Source: Thermoplasmatota archaeon
GTDB taxonomy: Archaea > Thermoplasmatota > JAQUQK01
Reading direction: 5' to 3'
DNA: 10,601 nt
Assembly (NCBI GenBank): GCA_028716125.1
Contig: JAQUQK010000051.1
Coordinates: 1 to 10,601 of the forward strand
Part shown: positions 1 to 7,294 of the stretch, piece after piece
Position numbering within the stretch: the first letter of the stretch is position 1
Layout of the letters: each line of letters starts with the position of its first letter
Made by a program: the position numbers and the translations under genes
Notes under the pieces: model-generated
What the model was told of the DNA's origin: nothing
The model's input: the letters and a program-made list of their open reading frames with translations, nothing else
Database searches by the model: none

Positions 1-891
1 ATAAACGTTTACGCTTACAGGTGCGACTCCACATTTTTCCTTGAGCCGCTTGAGCAGTTTTTGGTGGAAAGGGAGAAGTACGGCCTGCTCATTGTTGACA
101 GGAAGGAAGCCACTATAGGCATACTCAGCGGAAAGAACATCCGCATGGTCGACAACATGCAGTCCCTCGTTCCAAGCAAGCACGGAATGGGCGGACAGTC
201 GCAGAGGCGTTTCGAGCGCATAATTGAAATTGCGGCGCACGAATGGTTCGTAAAGGTTGGGCAGGTCGCAAGCGCGGTTTTCCTTGCAGACCCGGACATA
301 AAGGGCATCCTTGTCGGCGGCCCCGGCCCGACAAAGGACTACTTCGTGAAGGAAGTTTATCTCGACTACCGCATCCAGCAGAAAATCATCAACCAATTCG
401 ACACGGGATACACGGACGAATATGGCCTTCGCGAGCTTGTGGACAAGGCGTCCGCCGAGCTTACAACCCTTGGCCTCACAAAGGAAAAAGACATTGGCCA
501 GAGATTCATGCGCGAGATAACAAAGACGGACGGCGGGCTTTCGGTTTACGGCGAAAACGAGATCAGGCACGCCCTTGACCTGAATGCCGTCGATACAATA
601 ATGCTTTCAGAGGCACTCCGGCTCTACCGCGTAAAAATCGGATGCTCGTGCGGATATTTCGAGGAAAAGACGATAAAAGAAGAAGACCTTGAGAAGGACT
701 TAGGCAACTGTCCAAAGTGCGGCGGAAGAATGTCGATACTTGAAAAGAAGGACATCATCCAGGACATTTCCGAGCTTGCGGACAAGGGCGGCGCAAAGGT
801 AGAGCTGATGTCCACCGAAACAAACGAAGGTGAAACAATTTTAAAGGCTTTCGGCGGAATTGCTGGAATTTTGCGCTACAAAATTTCGTAA
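1..891 (+). CDS. prf1: Peptide chain release factor aRF1, C-terminal part (5' end outside window)
   Basis: Class I release factor that recognises all three stop codons in the ribosomal A site and triggers peptidyl-tRNA hydrolysis. The frame is open from base 1 (INVYAYRCDSTFFLEPLEQF...), so the gene begins upstream; about 296 codons are present of a family length near 410, and the N-terminal stop-codon recognition domain is missing. The catalytic GGQ tripeptide is at 190-198 within KHGMGGQSQRRFER. Downstream, the domain 3 zinc ribbon typical of archaeal aRF1 is visible as CSC (643, 649) and CPKC (709, 718). The C-terminus (KAFGGIAGILRY) is the usual eRF1/aRF1 ending. Pelota/aPelota is excluded because it lacks GGQ. 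The gene converges with the transporter operon, leaving 29 bases between stop codons. Identification is certain from motifs and length. Confidence 0.96.
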   Translation: MNVYAYRCDSTFFLEPLEQFLVEREKYGLLIVDRKEATIGILSGKNIRMVDNMQSLVPSKHGMGGQSQRRFERIIEIAAHEWFVKVGQVASAVFLADPDIKGILVGGPGPTKDYFVKEVYLDYRIQQKIINQFDTGYTDEYGLRELVDKASAELTTLGLTKEKDIGQRFMREITKTDGGLSVYGENEIRHALDLNAVDTIMLSEALRLYRVKIGCSCGYFEEKTIKEEDLEKDLGNCPKCGGRMSILEKKDIIQDISELADKGGAKVELMSTETNEGETILKAFGGIAGILRYKIS

Positions 892-914
892 TTTTCTCAA
901 TTTTTCCCATTTTT
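892..914 (+). terminator. T-run terminator after aRF1
   Basis: Immediately after the aRF1 stop there are three T-runs: T4 at 892-895, T5 at 901-905 and T5 at 910-914. Archaeal RNA polymerase terminates at short oligo-T stretches in the non-template strand without needing a hairpin, and I see no hairpin here. The tract serves the + strand only; the minus-strand operon that ends at 921 reads it as A-runs. Confidence 0.5.
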
Positions 915-920
915 ACGGAT

Positions 921-2216
921 TTACAAAACGAAATATTTAAGCCATATGACTAAAGACGCAGCTGCGATTGATATTATCATTGACGCAAAACCCACTTTGC
1001 AGTAATATTTCCATGAAACGGGGAAGCCGTTCTTTTCCGCGACTGCAAGCCCTATGACGTTGGCGGAAGCGCCAATGGGCGTGGCATTGCCTCCAATGTC
1101 GGTTCCTATCGCAAGAGACCATGCCATAGTGTTGAGCCCGAGACCCACTCCAGGAGTGGCGGCAAGGATCTTTATGACCGGCACCATGGTTGCCGCCAGC
1201 GGAACGTTGTCGACAAACGCAGACAGGAATGCAAACACCCAGAGAAGCACCATTGCGATTGCAAGCGGGTTGCTCCCCCCTTTGATCAGCAAAGACGCCA
1301 CGATGTCAAGGATTCCAGTTTCCTCAAGCCCTCCGATCACTATGAAGAGCCCTGCGAAAAATATTAGCGTCAGCCAGTCTATTTTCTCTATCACTTCGGG
1401 CATCTTTTTCCCTCCGGTGAGAAGGATGAGGGATGCGCCGAAAATTCCTATGAAGGCGAACGGAATGTGCAGTGCAGCATGAAATACCAGAAGAATTACT
1501 GCAACCACAAAGACTGCGATGCCTGCAACCATGAGGCGCTTGTCCTTTATTGCGTCCTCGGGCTTCAAGCCCTCAAGCTTGTGGATGTTGGATACTTTGT
1601 CCTTTTTCAGCCCCTTCCTGTACCAGAAATAGAAAAACAATATATTCACTGCAAAGACGACGACTGCGACAATGCCCGTATTCGCTATGAAATCCAGGAA
1701 TGAAAGCTCGCATCCCGTTCCTATGATGATGTTTGGCGGGTCGCCCATCATGGTTGCGCTCCCGCCTATGTTGGCAGAACAAATTTCCGAAATTATGAAC
1801 GGCACCGGATTTATTTTCATCAGCTTGCACGCCTCTATTGTAAGAGTGGACATGAAGAGAAGAACTGTTATGCTGTCCATGAATGCCGAAAGGAATGCTG
1901 AAAGGATTGAGAGCATTATGAATGCCTTGACAACGTCGAATTTTACGAATCGAATCGTCTTAAGGCCAATCCATCTGAAGAAGCCAGACTCGCTCAGCGC
2001 CCCCACCATCACGAACATGCCAAAAATCAGGCCTATGGCTTCCCAGTTTATTTTCTGGAGTATCTGCTCTCCGGAAAGTATTCCAAAAAGGAAAAGCAGC
2101 ATCGCGCCTGCAAGTGCCGCAATTGTGCGGTTTATCTTGTTGCTCAATATCATTCCATAAGTGAGCAGGAAGACTGCACCGGCGACTATTTTGGGATCGA
2201 TTCCAATGTCTATCAT
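921..2216 (-). CDS. ArsB/NhaD-family (P-permease) membrane transporter, downstream paralog
   Basis: Polytopic membrane protein of 431 residues, the normal length for the ion-transporter superfamily branch that includes ArsB, NhaD and the pink-eyed dilution P protein. It has two inverted halves. The N-half carries SAFMDSITVLLF (Asp114) and NIGGSATMMGDPPNIIIG (149-166). The C-half carries SAFVDNVPLAATMVP and DIGGNATPIGASANVIG. These Gly/Asn-rich stretches are the re-entrant, substrate-binding hairpins of the family. The central loop (about 200-225) is charged and cytoplasmic. The start codon ATG (2216-2214) overlaps the stop of the upstream paralog as ATGA, and I see no good Shine-Dalgarno site close to it, so translation is probably coupled. 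The substrate cannot be read from the sequence: Na+/H+ exchange, arsenite/antimonite or another anion are all possible. The family call is firm, the substrate open. Confidence 0.9.
   Translation of the reverse strand: MIDIGIDPKIVAGAVFLLTYGMILSNKINRTIAALAGAMLLFLFGILSGEQILQKINWEAIGLIFGMFVMVGALSESGFFRWIGLKTIRFVKFDVVKAFIMLSILSAFLSAFMDSITVLLFMSTLTIEACKLMKINPVPFIISEICSANIGGSATMMGDPPNIIIGTGCELSFLDFIANTGIVAVVVFAVNILFFYFWYRKGLKKDKVSNIHKLEGLKPEDAIKDKRLMVAGIAVFVVAVILLVFHAALHIPFAFIGIFGASLILLTGGKKMPEVIEKIDWLTLIFFAGLFIVIGGLEETGILDIVASLLIKGGSNPLAIAMVLLWVFAFLSAFVDNVPLAATMVPVIKILAATPGVGLGLNTMAWSLAIGTDIGGNATPIGASANVIGLAVAEKNGFPVSWKYYCKVGFASMIISIAAASLVIWLKYFVL
1723..1760. repeat. 38-base exact direct repeat, copy 1 (in downstream transporter)
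   Basis: Positions 1723-1760 are identical base for base to 3012-3049 in the neighbouring paralog. The segment encodes, on the minus strand, the core of the first re-entrant motif (SATMMGDPPNIII). One mismatch later the identity resumes for another 11 bases. It is a coding repeat from gene duplication, kept by selection or gene conversion, and not a mobile element. Confidence 0.85.
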
Positions 2217-3511
2217 GCGAATACGAAGTACCTAAGCCATATTATGAGCGCCGAAACCGCGATTGCAATGGTCATCGAAATGAATCCGACTTTGCAGTAA
2301 TATCCCCACGAAACGCGGTATCCGCTCTTTTCCGCGATTGCAAGACCCACCACATTTGCGGATGCTCCGATAGGTGTTGCGTTTCCTCCGATGTCGGTTC
2401 CTATCGCAAGGGACCATGCAAGAGTGTCCAGATGAGCGGCGTTTCCTCCGGCAATCATTTTTATCATCGGAACCATCGTGGCTGCAAGCGGAACGTTGTC
2501 CACGAATGCCGAAACATATGCCGACAGCCAGAGTATGACCATCGATATCGCGAGCAGCCCGCCCTTCATCTGTGAAATATACGAAGCGGCGATTGTTATA
2601 ACGCCGGTTTCCTCAAGGCCGCCGATTACTATGAAGAGGCCAGCGAAGAATATGAGAGTCAGCCAGTCCACTTTCTCTATAACTTCCGGCATCTTGCTTC
2701 CGCCGGCTACAAGCACAAACAATGCGCCGATTATGCCTACGAATCCGACCGAAAGGCCGATCTGCTGATATACGGTCAGGAGTATTATAGTTAGAACAAA
2801 AGAGCATATGCCTGCAATCATAAGGCGCTTGTCGGTTATGGCTTCCGACGCTTTCATCTTCTCGAGCTCCTTTGTATCCTTCTTGGCGCTTCCCTTAAGC
2901 TCCTTCCTGTACCAGAAGTAGAAGAATATTATGTCCGCGGCGAACGCTATTACCGCTATTATGGCCGTGTTTGTGAGGAAATCGCCGAAGGTGAGGTTGC
3001 AGCCCGCGCCGATGATGATGTTTGGCGGGTCGCCCATCATGGTTGCGCTTCCGCCTATGTTCGAGCAGCATATTTCCGAAATTATGAAAGGTATCGGGTT
3101 TATGCCCATCATGGCGCAAACGTCGAGAGTGAGCGACGCCATGAAAAGCATCACTGTTATGCTGCCCATGAACGCCGAAAGCAGTGTCGTGAGCGCAGAG
3201 AACAGCAGGAATATCTTGATTATGTCGAATTTGGCGGCGCGAAGCGTGTTAATGCCTATCCATCTGAAAAATCCGGACTCGCGAAGCGCGCCCACCATGA
3301 TGAACATTCCAAACATCAGGCCGAGCGCGTCCCAGTCTATTATGTCGGTGAAAATCTTCATTCCGTCCGGCAAAACGCCGAAGACGTAAAGCGCCACTGC
3401 GCCAAGAAGGGCAGCTATCGTACGGTGTATTTTGTTGCTCATTATCAGCCCATACGTGGCTACAAATATTATTATTGCAAGAACCCTCATGTCAGTTCCA
3501 AGATTTATCAC
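2213..3511 (-). CDS. ArsB/NhaD-family (P-permease) membrane transporter, upstream paralog
   Basis: Polytopic membrane protein of 432 residues, clearly a duplicate of the gene that follows it; the two align almost end to end with few gaps. Motifs: NIGGSATMMGDPPNIIIG at 151-168, FVDNVPLAATMVP at 336-348 and DIGGNATPIGASANVVG at 373-389. The first-half counterpart of the conserved Asp is Gly116 (SAFMGSITVMLF; codon at 3167-3165), whereas the sister gene has Asp there. The C-half Asp is kept. The start is GTG at 3511-3509: it matches the sister protein's N-terminus (MINLGTD against MIDIGID) and has a Shine-Dalgarno-like GGGAGAGTG 5 to 9 bases upstream; ATG at 3490 is an alternative eight codons in. 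It lies 22 bases after usp and overlaps the next gene by 4. The substrate is unknown, and the Asp-to-Gly change may mean altered ion coupling. Confidence 0.9.
   Translation of the reverse strand: MINLGTDMRVLAIIIFVATYGLIMSNKIHRTIAALLGAVALYVFGVLPDGMKIFTDIIDWDALGLMFGMFIMVGALRESGFFRWIGINTLRAAKFDIIKIFLLFSALTTLLSAFMGSITVMLFMASLTLDVCAMMGINPIPFIISEICCSNIGGSATMMGDPPNIIIGAGCNLTFGDFLTNTAIIAVIAFAADIIFFYFWYRKELKGSAKKDTKELEKMKASEAITDKRLMIAGICSFVLTIILLTVYQQIGLSVGFVGIIGALFVLVAGGSKMPEVIEKVDWLTLIFFAGLFIVIGGLEETGVITIAASYISQMKGGLLAISMVILWLSAYVSAFVDNVPLAATMVPMIKMIAGGNAAHLDTLAWSLAIGTDIGGNATPIGASANVVGLAIAEKSGYRVSWGYYCKVGFISMTIAIAVSALIIWLRYFVFA
3012..3049. repeat. 38-base exact direct repeat, copy 2 (in upstream transporter)
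   Basis: Identical to 1723-1760, about 1.29 kb away in the same orientation. It encodes the same re-entrant motif of the paralogous permease. It is long enough to act as a site for homologous recombination between the two genes. Confidence 0.85.
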
Positions 3512-3516
3512 GAAAA

Positions 3517-3525
3517 CACTCTCCC
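3517..3525 (-). promoter_or_regulatory. Shine-Dalgarno site supporting the GTG start of the upstream transporter
   Basis: Read on the minus strand the bases are GGGAGAGTG, close to the GGAGGTG complement of the archaeal 16S rRNA tail. GGAG ends 9 bases before the GTG codon at 3511. This favours GTG over the internal ATG at 3490. Confidence 0.55.
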
Positions 3526-3533
3526 GCTTGCGC

Positions 3534-4361
3534 CTATTTGTTGGGGCTTTTCTCGCCTATGAGCAATATTGGAATCTTCGACGCGGCAATGGTGATGCGC
3601 TCAAGCTTTCCAAGCGCTAGCCTGCGCCTGAAAAAGCGGAACTTGTATGCGGCACCGGTCCTTCCCCTGCTTCCGATTATCATGTCGTAGTTCTTCTGGC
3701 GTTCAATTATGTCTATATCGGGGGCCTCGCCGCCCATGATCCCATTGTATTTCACGCCTGCAGAATCGGCAGCCGACTTCACAAATGATAGCGCCTGAGT
3801 TCCGCGCGCCTCTGCTGAAGTTCCGACGTAAATCGTATCAAGCTTTGAGTTGAATTTCGATGCGAGCTGTATCGCTATCCTGCTTGCCGCCCTGGAATAC
3901 TTGCTGTCGGTCGTCGGGTTTAGTATGTGTTTTGGAGCCTTCGCATCGACCGGGTTTCCAATGACAAGCGCAGAGCAGCTTATGCGCTCTAGGGTCTTGC
4001 TGCAAACGCGCCCCAATTTTATTTTCGGCATTGCGTCGGATGCGTGCCTTCCTATCGCCAGAAGCCCGAAATTCATGCGGCTTGCATATTCGGCGATTTC
4101 CTTGGAAGGGTCGCCGTTCACGACCACGATTTTCGCCTTTATGCCATGCTTGTCAAGAATTCCGTCAAGTTTTTCCGCTGCATCCCATGACATCTTCTCA
4201 AGCTGCTCGCGCAGTCCGCCAGACATCTGGCCAAGGCCCGCAGTAGTCTCAACGACGCTTATTATATGGTATTCGGCCTTCGGGAAAAGGGTCGCCGTGT
4301 ATTCCGCAAGGCTTGGCATCAAGGCCGAGTTGTCGGTGGCTATCAGGATGCGCTTGAACAT
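3534..4361 (-). CDS. Tandem-domain universal stress protein (UspA superfamily)
   Basis: Soluble protein of 275 residues made of two Usp (Rossmann-like alpha/beta) domains, about 1-137 and 143-270. Domain 1 opens with the usual strand and loop KRILIATDNS (Asp10) and ends SCSALVIG; domain 2 opens HILNPTTDS and ends IPILLIG. The nucleotide-binding signature G-2X-G-9X-G(S/T) is imperfect in both. Domain 1 reads G104-RH-A107-9X-G117-R118. Domain 2 has GRTG (233-236), then 14 residues including a basic/aromatic patch (YKFRFFRRR, 239-247), before G251-K. ATP binding is therefore uncertain. ATG at 4361 is the first codon after a TATA-like element centred about 30 bases upstream. It is the first gene of the operon with the two permeases, so it may regulate transport or report ion or energy stress; that role is inference. 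Confidence 0.87.
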   Translation of the reverse strand: MFKRILIATDNSALMPSLAEYTATLFPKAEYHIISVVETTAGLGQMSGGLREQLEKMSWDAAEKLDGILDKHGIKAKIVVVNGDPSKEIAEYASRMNFGLLAIGRHASDAMPKIKLGRVCSKTLERISCSALVIGNPVDAKAPKHILNPTTDSKYSRAASRIAIQLASKFNSKLDTIYVGTSAEARGTQALSFVKSAADSAGVKYNGIMGGEAPDIDIIERQKNYDMIIGSRGRTGAAYKFRFFRRRLALGKLERITIAASKIPILLIGEKSPNK

Positions 4362-4387
4362 AAGAATCCCTAGTGTATAAAACGTTC

Positions 4388-4395
4388 ATATATAT
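4388..4395 (-). promoter_or_regulatory. TATA box of the usp-transporter operon
   Basis: Minus strand ATATATAT lies about 30 bases upstream of the usp ATG. Archaeal transcription usually starts 25-27 bases downstream of the TATA centre, which would leave a leader of only a few bases. A second A/T patch (TTTTATA on the minus strand, near 4376-4382) is too close to the start codon unless translation begins further in. Confidence 0.55.
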
Positions 4396-4439
4396 GCATT
4401 AGCCGTACGGATGAGAATGCGTTCCTTGCAGATACACAA

Positions 4440-4449
4440 CTAATATATC
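4440..4449 (+). promoter_or_regulatory. TATA box of the ech operon
   Basis: CTAATATATC lies about 34 bases upstream of the echA ATG (4479), in the position of an archaeal TATA element. Predicted start near 4470 gives a leader of roughly 8 bases. The purine/AC-rich bases before it could act as the BRE. Together with the minus-strand TATA box it makes the 117-base gap (4362-4478) a compact divergent promoter; I see no convincing operator palindrome in it. Confidence 0.55.
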
Positions 4450-4478
4450 CAGATTGGGAATTCGGGGGCGCTGTTTGT

Positions 4479-6407
4479 ATGGATGGGGAATCAGCTAAAA
4501 TAACGGCCATCGCCCTTACGACGCTTGCGCCTCTTCTTGCGGGATTGCTTTGCTACATTGCGCCCGGAAGGAAATCAAGGAACGTCCTGATATCTGCGGG
4601 CATTGTTTCCGCCATGGCGGGAAGCGTTCTGCTTTTCCTGCTGCTGAGGGGCTCGCCGGGCCACACAATCCGCATAGAGCTTGGGAGCGTCGCGATTCCG
4701 GGGCTTGGCGCTATTTCTGCAAACGAGATAATTACAATCGCAGAAATCACTCTTGCGGCGGCATTCATCTACCTTGCCGCGAGGATTAAGGCATTCTACG
4801 CCCTCGCTCTCAGTATAGCGCAGCTTGGCGCAATGATATGGTACGAGTTCTCTTACGCGCCTGCGCACGGCTCGGAGCACGCAGTCAGGATTTTAATAGA
4901 TTACTGGTCCGGCACAATGTGCCTAATTGTCTCGATAATAGGCTCGCTCATCGTAATTTACGCAGTAAAATACATGGAAGGCCAGCACAGCCAGAACCGA
5001 TTCTTTGCATACTTTGTGGGATTTTTGGGCGCCATGAATGCCGCAGTGTTCTGCGACAGCCTTGCTGCATTCCTGCTGTTCTGGGAGATAACCACGCTCG
5101 CAAGCTACATGCTGATTAAGCACGAGCAGAACACAGAGTCGCTCCAGAATGCAAAGCGCGCATTCCAGCTTAACGTCATAGGAGGCGCGGGAATATCTGC
5201 GGCAATAATTGTTCTCGGCATCGCCTGCAACATATCCTCGCTTGGCGAGATTGCAGCACTTGAAGGCGCGATTGCGCCAGCCCTGATGCTTGGCGTCATC
5301 CTGCTTTGCTTTGGCGCAATCGTGAAGTCGGCGCAAGTCCCATTCCAGTCGTGGCTTCTTGGCGCAATGGTCGCACCAACGCCTGTCTCGGCCCTGCTCC
5401 ATTCAAGCACGATGGTAAAACTCGGAATTTATCTTATAATCCGGCTTTCGCCGGCTTTCTCGCATTTCCCGGCAGTTGGATACATGCTGGCATTAATCGG
5501 CGGATTCTCGTTTGTTTCAACGGCAATCATCGCGATATCGCAGAACAATGCCAAGAAGGTGCTTGCATACTCGACAATCGGCAACCTCGGCCTGATAATA
5601 ATGCTTGCAGGGATACACACCTCGCTTGCAATCAGCGCCGCGATAATTCTTACGATATTCCACGCAATCTCAAAGGCGCTCCTGTTTATGGGCGTTGGCG
5701 TCGTCCAGCACGAGATGCACACCCGCGACATAGAGGATACCGAAGGAATGATAGCAAAGCGCCCCCTCATAGCCACGATAATACTGATGGGGATTGTCAC
5801 GATGATAATACCGCCTTTTGGCGTATTCGTTGGAAAGTACATGGCAATACAGGCATCCGTTGCCGCGCCGTGGATGATGATTTTGCTTGCGGTTGGAAGC
5901 GCCGCGACTGTCGTTTATTACGTCAAGTGGTTTGGCAGGCTCATCAGCACCGACAGGGAAATGGAAAGGAAGCCGGAGCACATGAGCACCCTGTTCTCCA
6001 CGCCGCTTGCCGCCCTGCTCGCCGGCGCAATTGGGCTTTCTTTCGTCATCGTTCAGGTCGTCGCGTGGTTTGTGGACCCTGCCGTGGCGTCAATGGGATA
6101 TGACGTTGTGCTGCAGGCAATATCAGTTGAAGTGGTCACTCCCAGCGGATACATCTCCTCAATTGCGATAGGCGCGTCCATGGCCGCGGTGCTTCTTGCT
6201 GGGCTTATGATAAAGCTGGACGACTCCAAAAAGACGCGCCCATATTCCTGCGGCATTGAATTCCCTGGCGAGCTTGGCGGAATGTACATGCACGGCTACG
6301 CCGGAGAGGACAAGGTGAACAAGTACGTTAACTTTGCGGGAATCGCGCTGATTATGATTTTCGTGGCCATTGGCATAATTGCAATGGCAGTGGGCAAGGT
6401 GATGTGA
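4479..6407 (+). CDS. echA: Energy-converting hydrogenase subunit EchA (NuoL/MrpA-like ion-translocating subunit)
   Basis: Large membrane subunit of 642 residues that is expected to move H+ (or Na+) across the cytoplasmic membrane as the hydrogenase turns over. It has the proton-antiporter core shared with NuoL/M/N and MrpA/D. Key charged residues in membrane helices are present: Glu203 (LLFWEITTLASYM), Lys283 (VKSAQVPFQSWL), His308 and Lys314 (LLHSSTMVKLG), and Lys399 (FHAISKALLF). YSTIGNLG at 364-371 is also typical. The C-terminal part (about 585-642) has YSCGIEFPGE and a last helix, as in EchA. It lacks the long lateral helix of NuoL. ATG 4479 is the first start after the promoter; GGGGG at 4464-4468 may pair weakly with rRNA if it is transcribed. 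The gene overlaps echB by one base (TGATG). A stand-alone Mrp antiporter is excluded by the operon. Confidence 0.93.
   Translation: MDGESAKITAIALTTLAPLLAGLLCYIAPGRKSRNVLISAGIVSAMAGSVLLFLLLRGSPGHTIRIELGSVAIPGLGAISANEIITIAEITLAAAFIYLAARIKAFYALALSIAQLGAMIWYEFSYAPAHGSEHAVRILIDYWSGTMCLIVSIIGSLIVIYAVKYMEGQHSQNRFFAYFVGFLGAMNAAVFCDSLAAFLLFWEITTLASYMLIKHEQNTESLQNAKRAFQLNVIGGAGISAAIIVLGIACNISSLGEIAALEGAIAPALMLGVILLCFGAIVKSAQVPFQSWLLGAMVAPTPVSALLHSSTMVKLGIYLIIRLSPAFSHFPAVGYMLALIGGFSFVSTAIIAISQNNAKKVLAYSTIGNLGLIIMLAGIHTSLAISAAIILTIFHAISKALLFMGVGVVQHEMHTRDIEDTEGMIAKRPLIATIILMGIVTMIIPPFGVFVGKYMAIQASVAAPWMMILLAVGSAATVVYYVKWFGRLISTDREMERKPEHMSTLFSTPLAALLAGAIGLSFVIVQVVAWFVDPAVASMGYDVVLQAISVEVVTPSGYISSIAIGASMAAVLLAGLMIKLDDSKKTRPYSCGIEFPGELGGMYMHGYAGEDKVNKYVNFAGIALIMIFVAIGIIAMAVGKVM
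6397..6403 (+). promoter_or_regulatory. Shine-Dalgarno site of echB, deciding its start
   Basis: AGGTGAT inside the end of echA matches the archaeal anti-Shine-Dalgarno complement. It is 3 bases before ATG 6407 and abuts GTG 6404, so it points to ATG 6407 as the real echB start. Confidence 0.6.
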
Positions 6408-7294
6408 TGAATTTTCAGCCAAGCATATTGTTCAGCATACTTCTCTCAATCGCAGCTCCGTTCATAGGGATGCTGATTTTGGGATTTGACCGCAAGATAA
6501 CCGCGCGCATGCAAAACCGGGTCGGCCCGCCGATTCTCCAGCCGTTCTACGACGTCGTGAAGCTGTTTGGAAAATCCGAGCTGATGGTGAAAAAAGCCCA
6601 GATACTGTTTGCGCTGATGTTCGTCGGAACCTTGCTCCTTTCAACAGTCCTGCTCTGCTTTGGCGGCGACCTGCTCGTGATATTCTTCCTGATAAGCACT
6701 GGAATGATATTCTACACGCTTGGCGCATACAGCGTGAAGTCGGGATTCAGCTTCATCGGAGGGAACAGGGAGCTGTACCAGATGCTCGCATACGAGCCGA
6801 TATTCATGCTCACTGTGTTCTCTGTTGGCCTTATCACAAAGAGTTTCAGGGTCGACCAGATATTCGGGCTTGAAGTGCCGCTCGTGGCTATTATTCCGCT
6901 GCCCCTCGTTTCAATGATGATCGTCTTCCTGATAAAAATGCAGAAATCGCCGTTCGACATTTCAACGGCGCACACCGAGATAATTTCAGGCCCGATGATC
7001 GAATATTCCGGCGGATATCTCGCACTTCTTAAGATAGCGCACTGGTATGAGATTTTCCTCGTCATCGGAATAATGTCTCTTTTCTTCGTAGTGCCAGGCA
7101 ATCCAGTTCTCACAGTTGTATCGATGGCTGCGGCAGGACTTGCAATATACTTCGTTTCGATAATAATAGACAACGTGACCGCAAGGGTGCACTGGAACAC
7201 GATGCTGCGGCTTTCCGCGGCGATTGGGATAACGCTGATAGTCGTGAACGTGGCAATCGTGTATATTGTGGCCTACATAGCGGGAGGCGCTTAA
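6407..7294 (+). CDS. echB: Energy-converting hydrogenase subunit EchB (NuoH-like membrane anchor)
   Basis: Integral membrane subunit of 295 residues, homologous to complex I NuoH, that joins the peripheral hydrogenase module to the ion-translocating subunit and lines the route for conformational or proton coupling. Diagnostic loops are all present: DRKITARMQNRVGPP (28-42) followed by FYDVVKLFGKSE (47-58); GGNRELYQMLAYEP (118-131) with acidic residues at 122 and 130; and QKSPFDISTAHTEIISGP (179-196) followed by E199. About eight hydrophobic helices can be counted. ATG 6407 is chosen over GTG 6404 because of the spacing to AGGTGAT. It overlaps the echA stop by one base and abuts echC directly (TAAATG). 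The identification is secure as a NuoH/EchB/HyfC family member; the six-gene order makes EchB the right name. Confidence 0.94.
   Translation: MNFQPSILFSILLSIAAPFIGMLILGFDRKITARMQNRVGPPILQPFYDVVKLFGKSELMVKKAQILFALMFVGTLLLSTVLLCFGGDLLVIFFLISTGMIFYTLGAYSVKSGFSFIGGNRELYQMLAYEPIFMLTVFSVGLITKSFRVDQIFGLEVPLVAIIPLPLVSMMIVFLIKMQKSPFDISTAHTEIISGPMIEYSGGYLALLKIAHWYEIFLVIGIMSLFFVVPGNPVLTVVSMAAAGLAIYFVSIIIDNVTARVHWNTMLRLSAAIGITLIVVNVAIVYIVAYIAGGA

Noticed and set aside
181..213. Met before GGQ in aRF1 (HGMGGQ) as an unusual catalytic loop
   Set aside because: The GGQ tripeptide and the following QSxxRFxR context are intact, and the residue before GGQ varies among archaeal aRF1 proteins, so there is no sign of altered function.
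921..3511. The two permease genes as one gene split by a frameshift
   Set aside because: Each is full length with both inverted halves and both re-entrant motifs, so they are tandem paralogs; the ATGA overlap is a normal coupled junction.
4362..4478. Possible operator palindrome, riboswitch or small RNA in the divergent spacer
   Set aside because: I found only two TATA-like elements and short A/T alternations; no extended inverted repeat, tRNA-like fold or conserved riboswitch core could be recognised by eye.
5306..6103. 265-codon + strand frame inside echA
   Set aside because: It is a shifted frame of echA with an Arg/His/Cys-rich, non-membrane product; echA itself has conserved antiporter residues across the same bases.
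6404..6406. GTG at 6404 as the echB start
   Set aside because: It abuts the Shine-Dalgarno site with no spacing; ATG 6407 is better placed and matches a one-base TGATG overlap.
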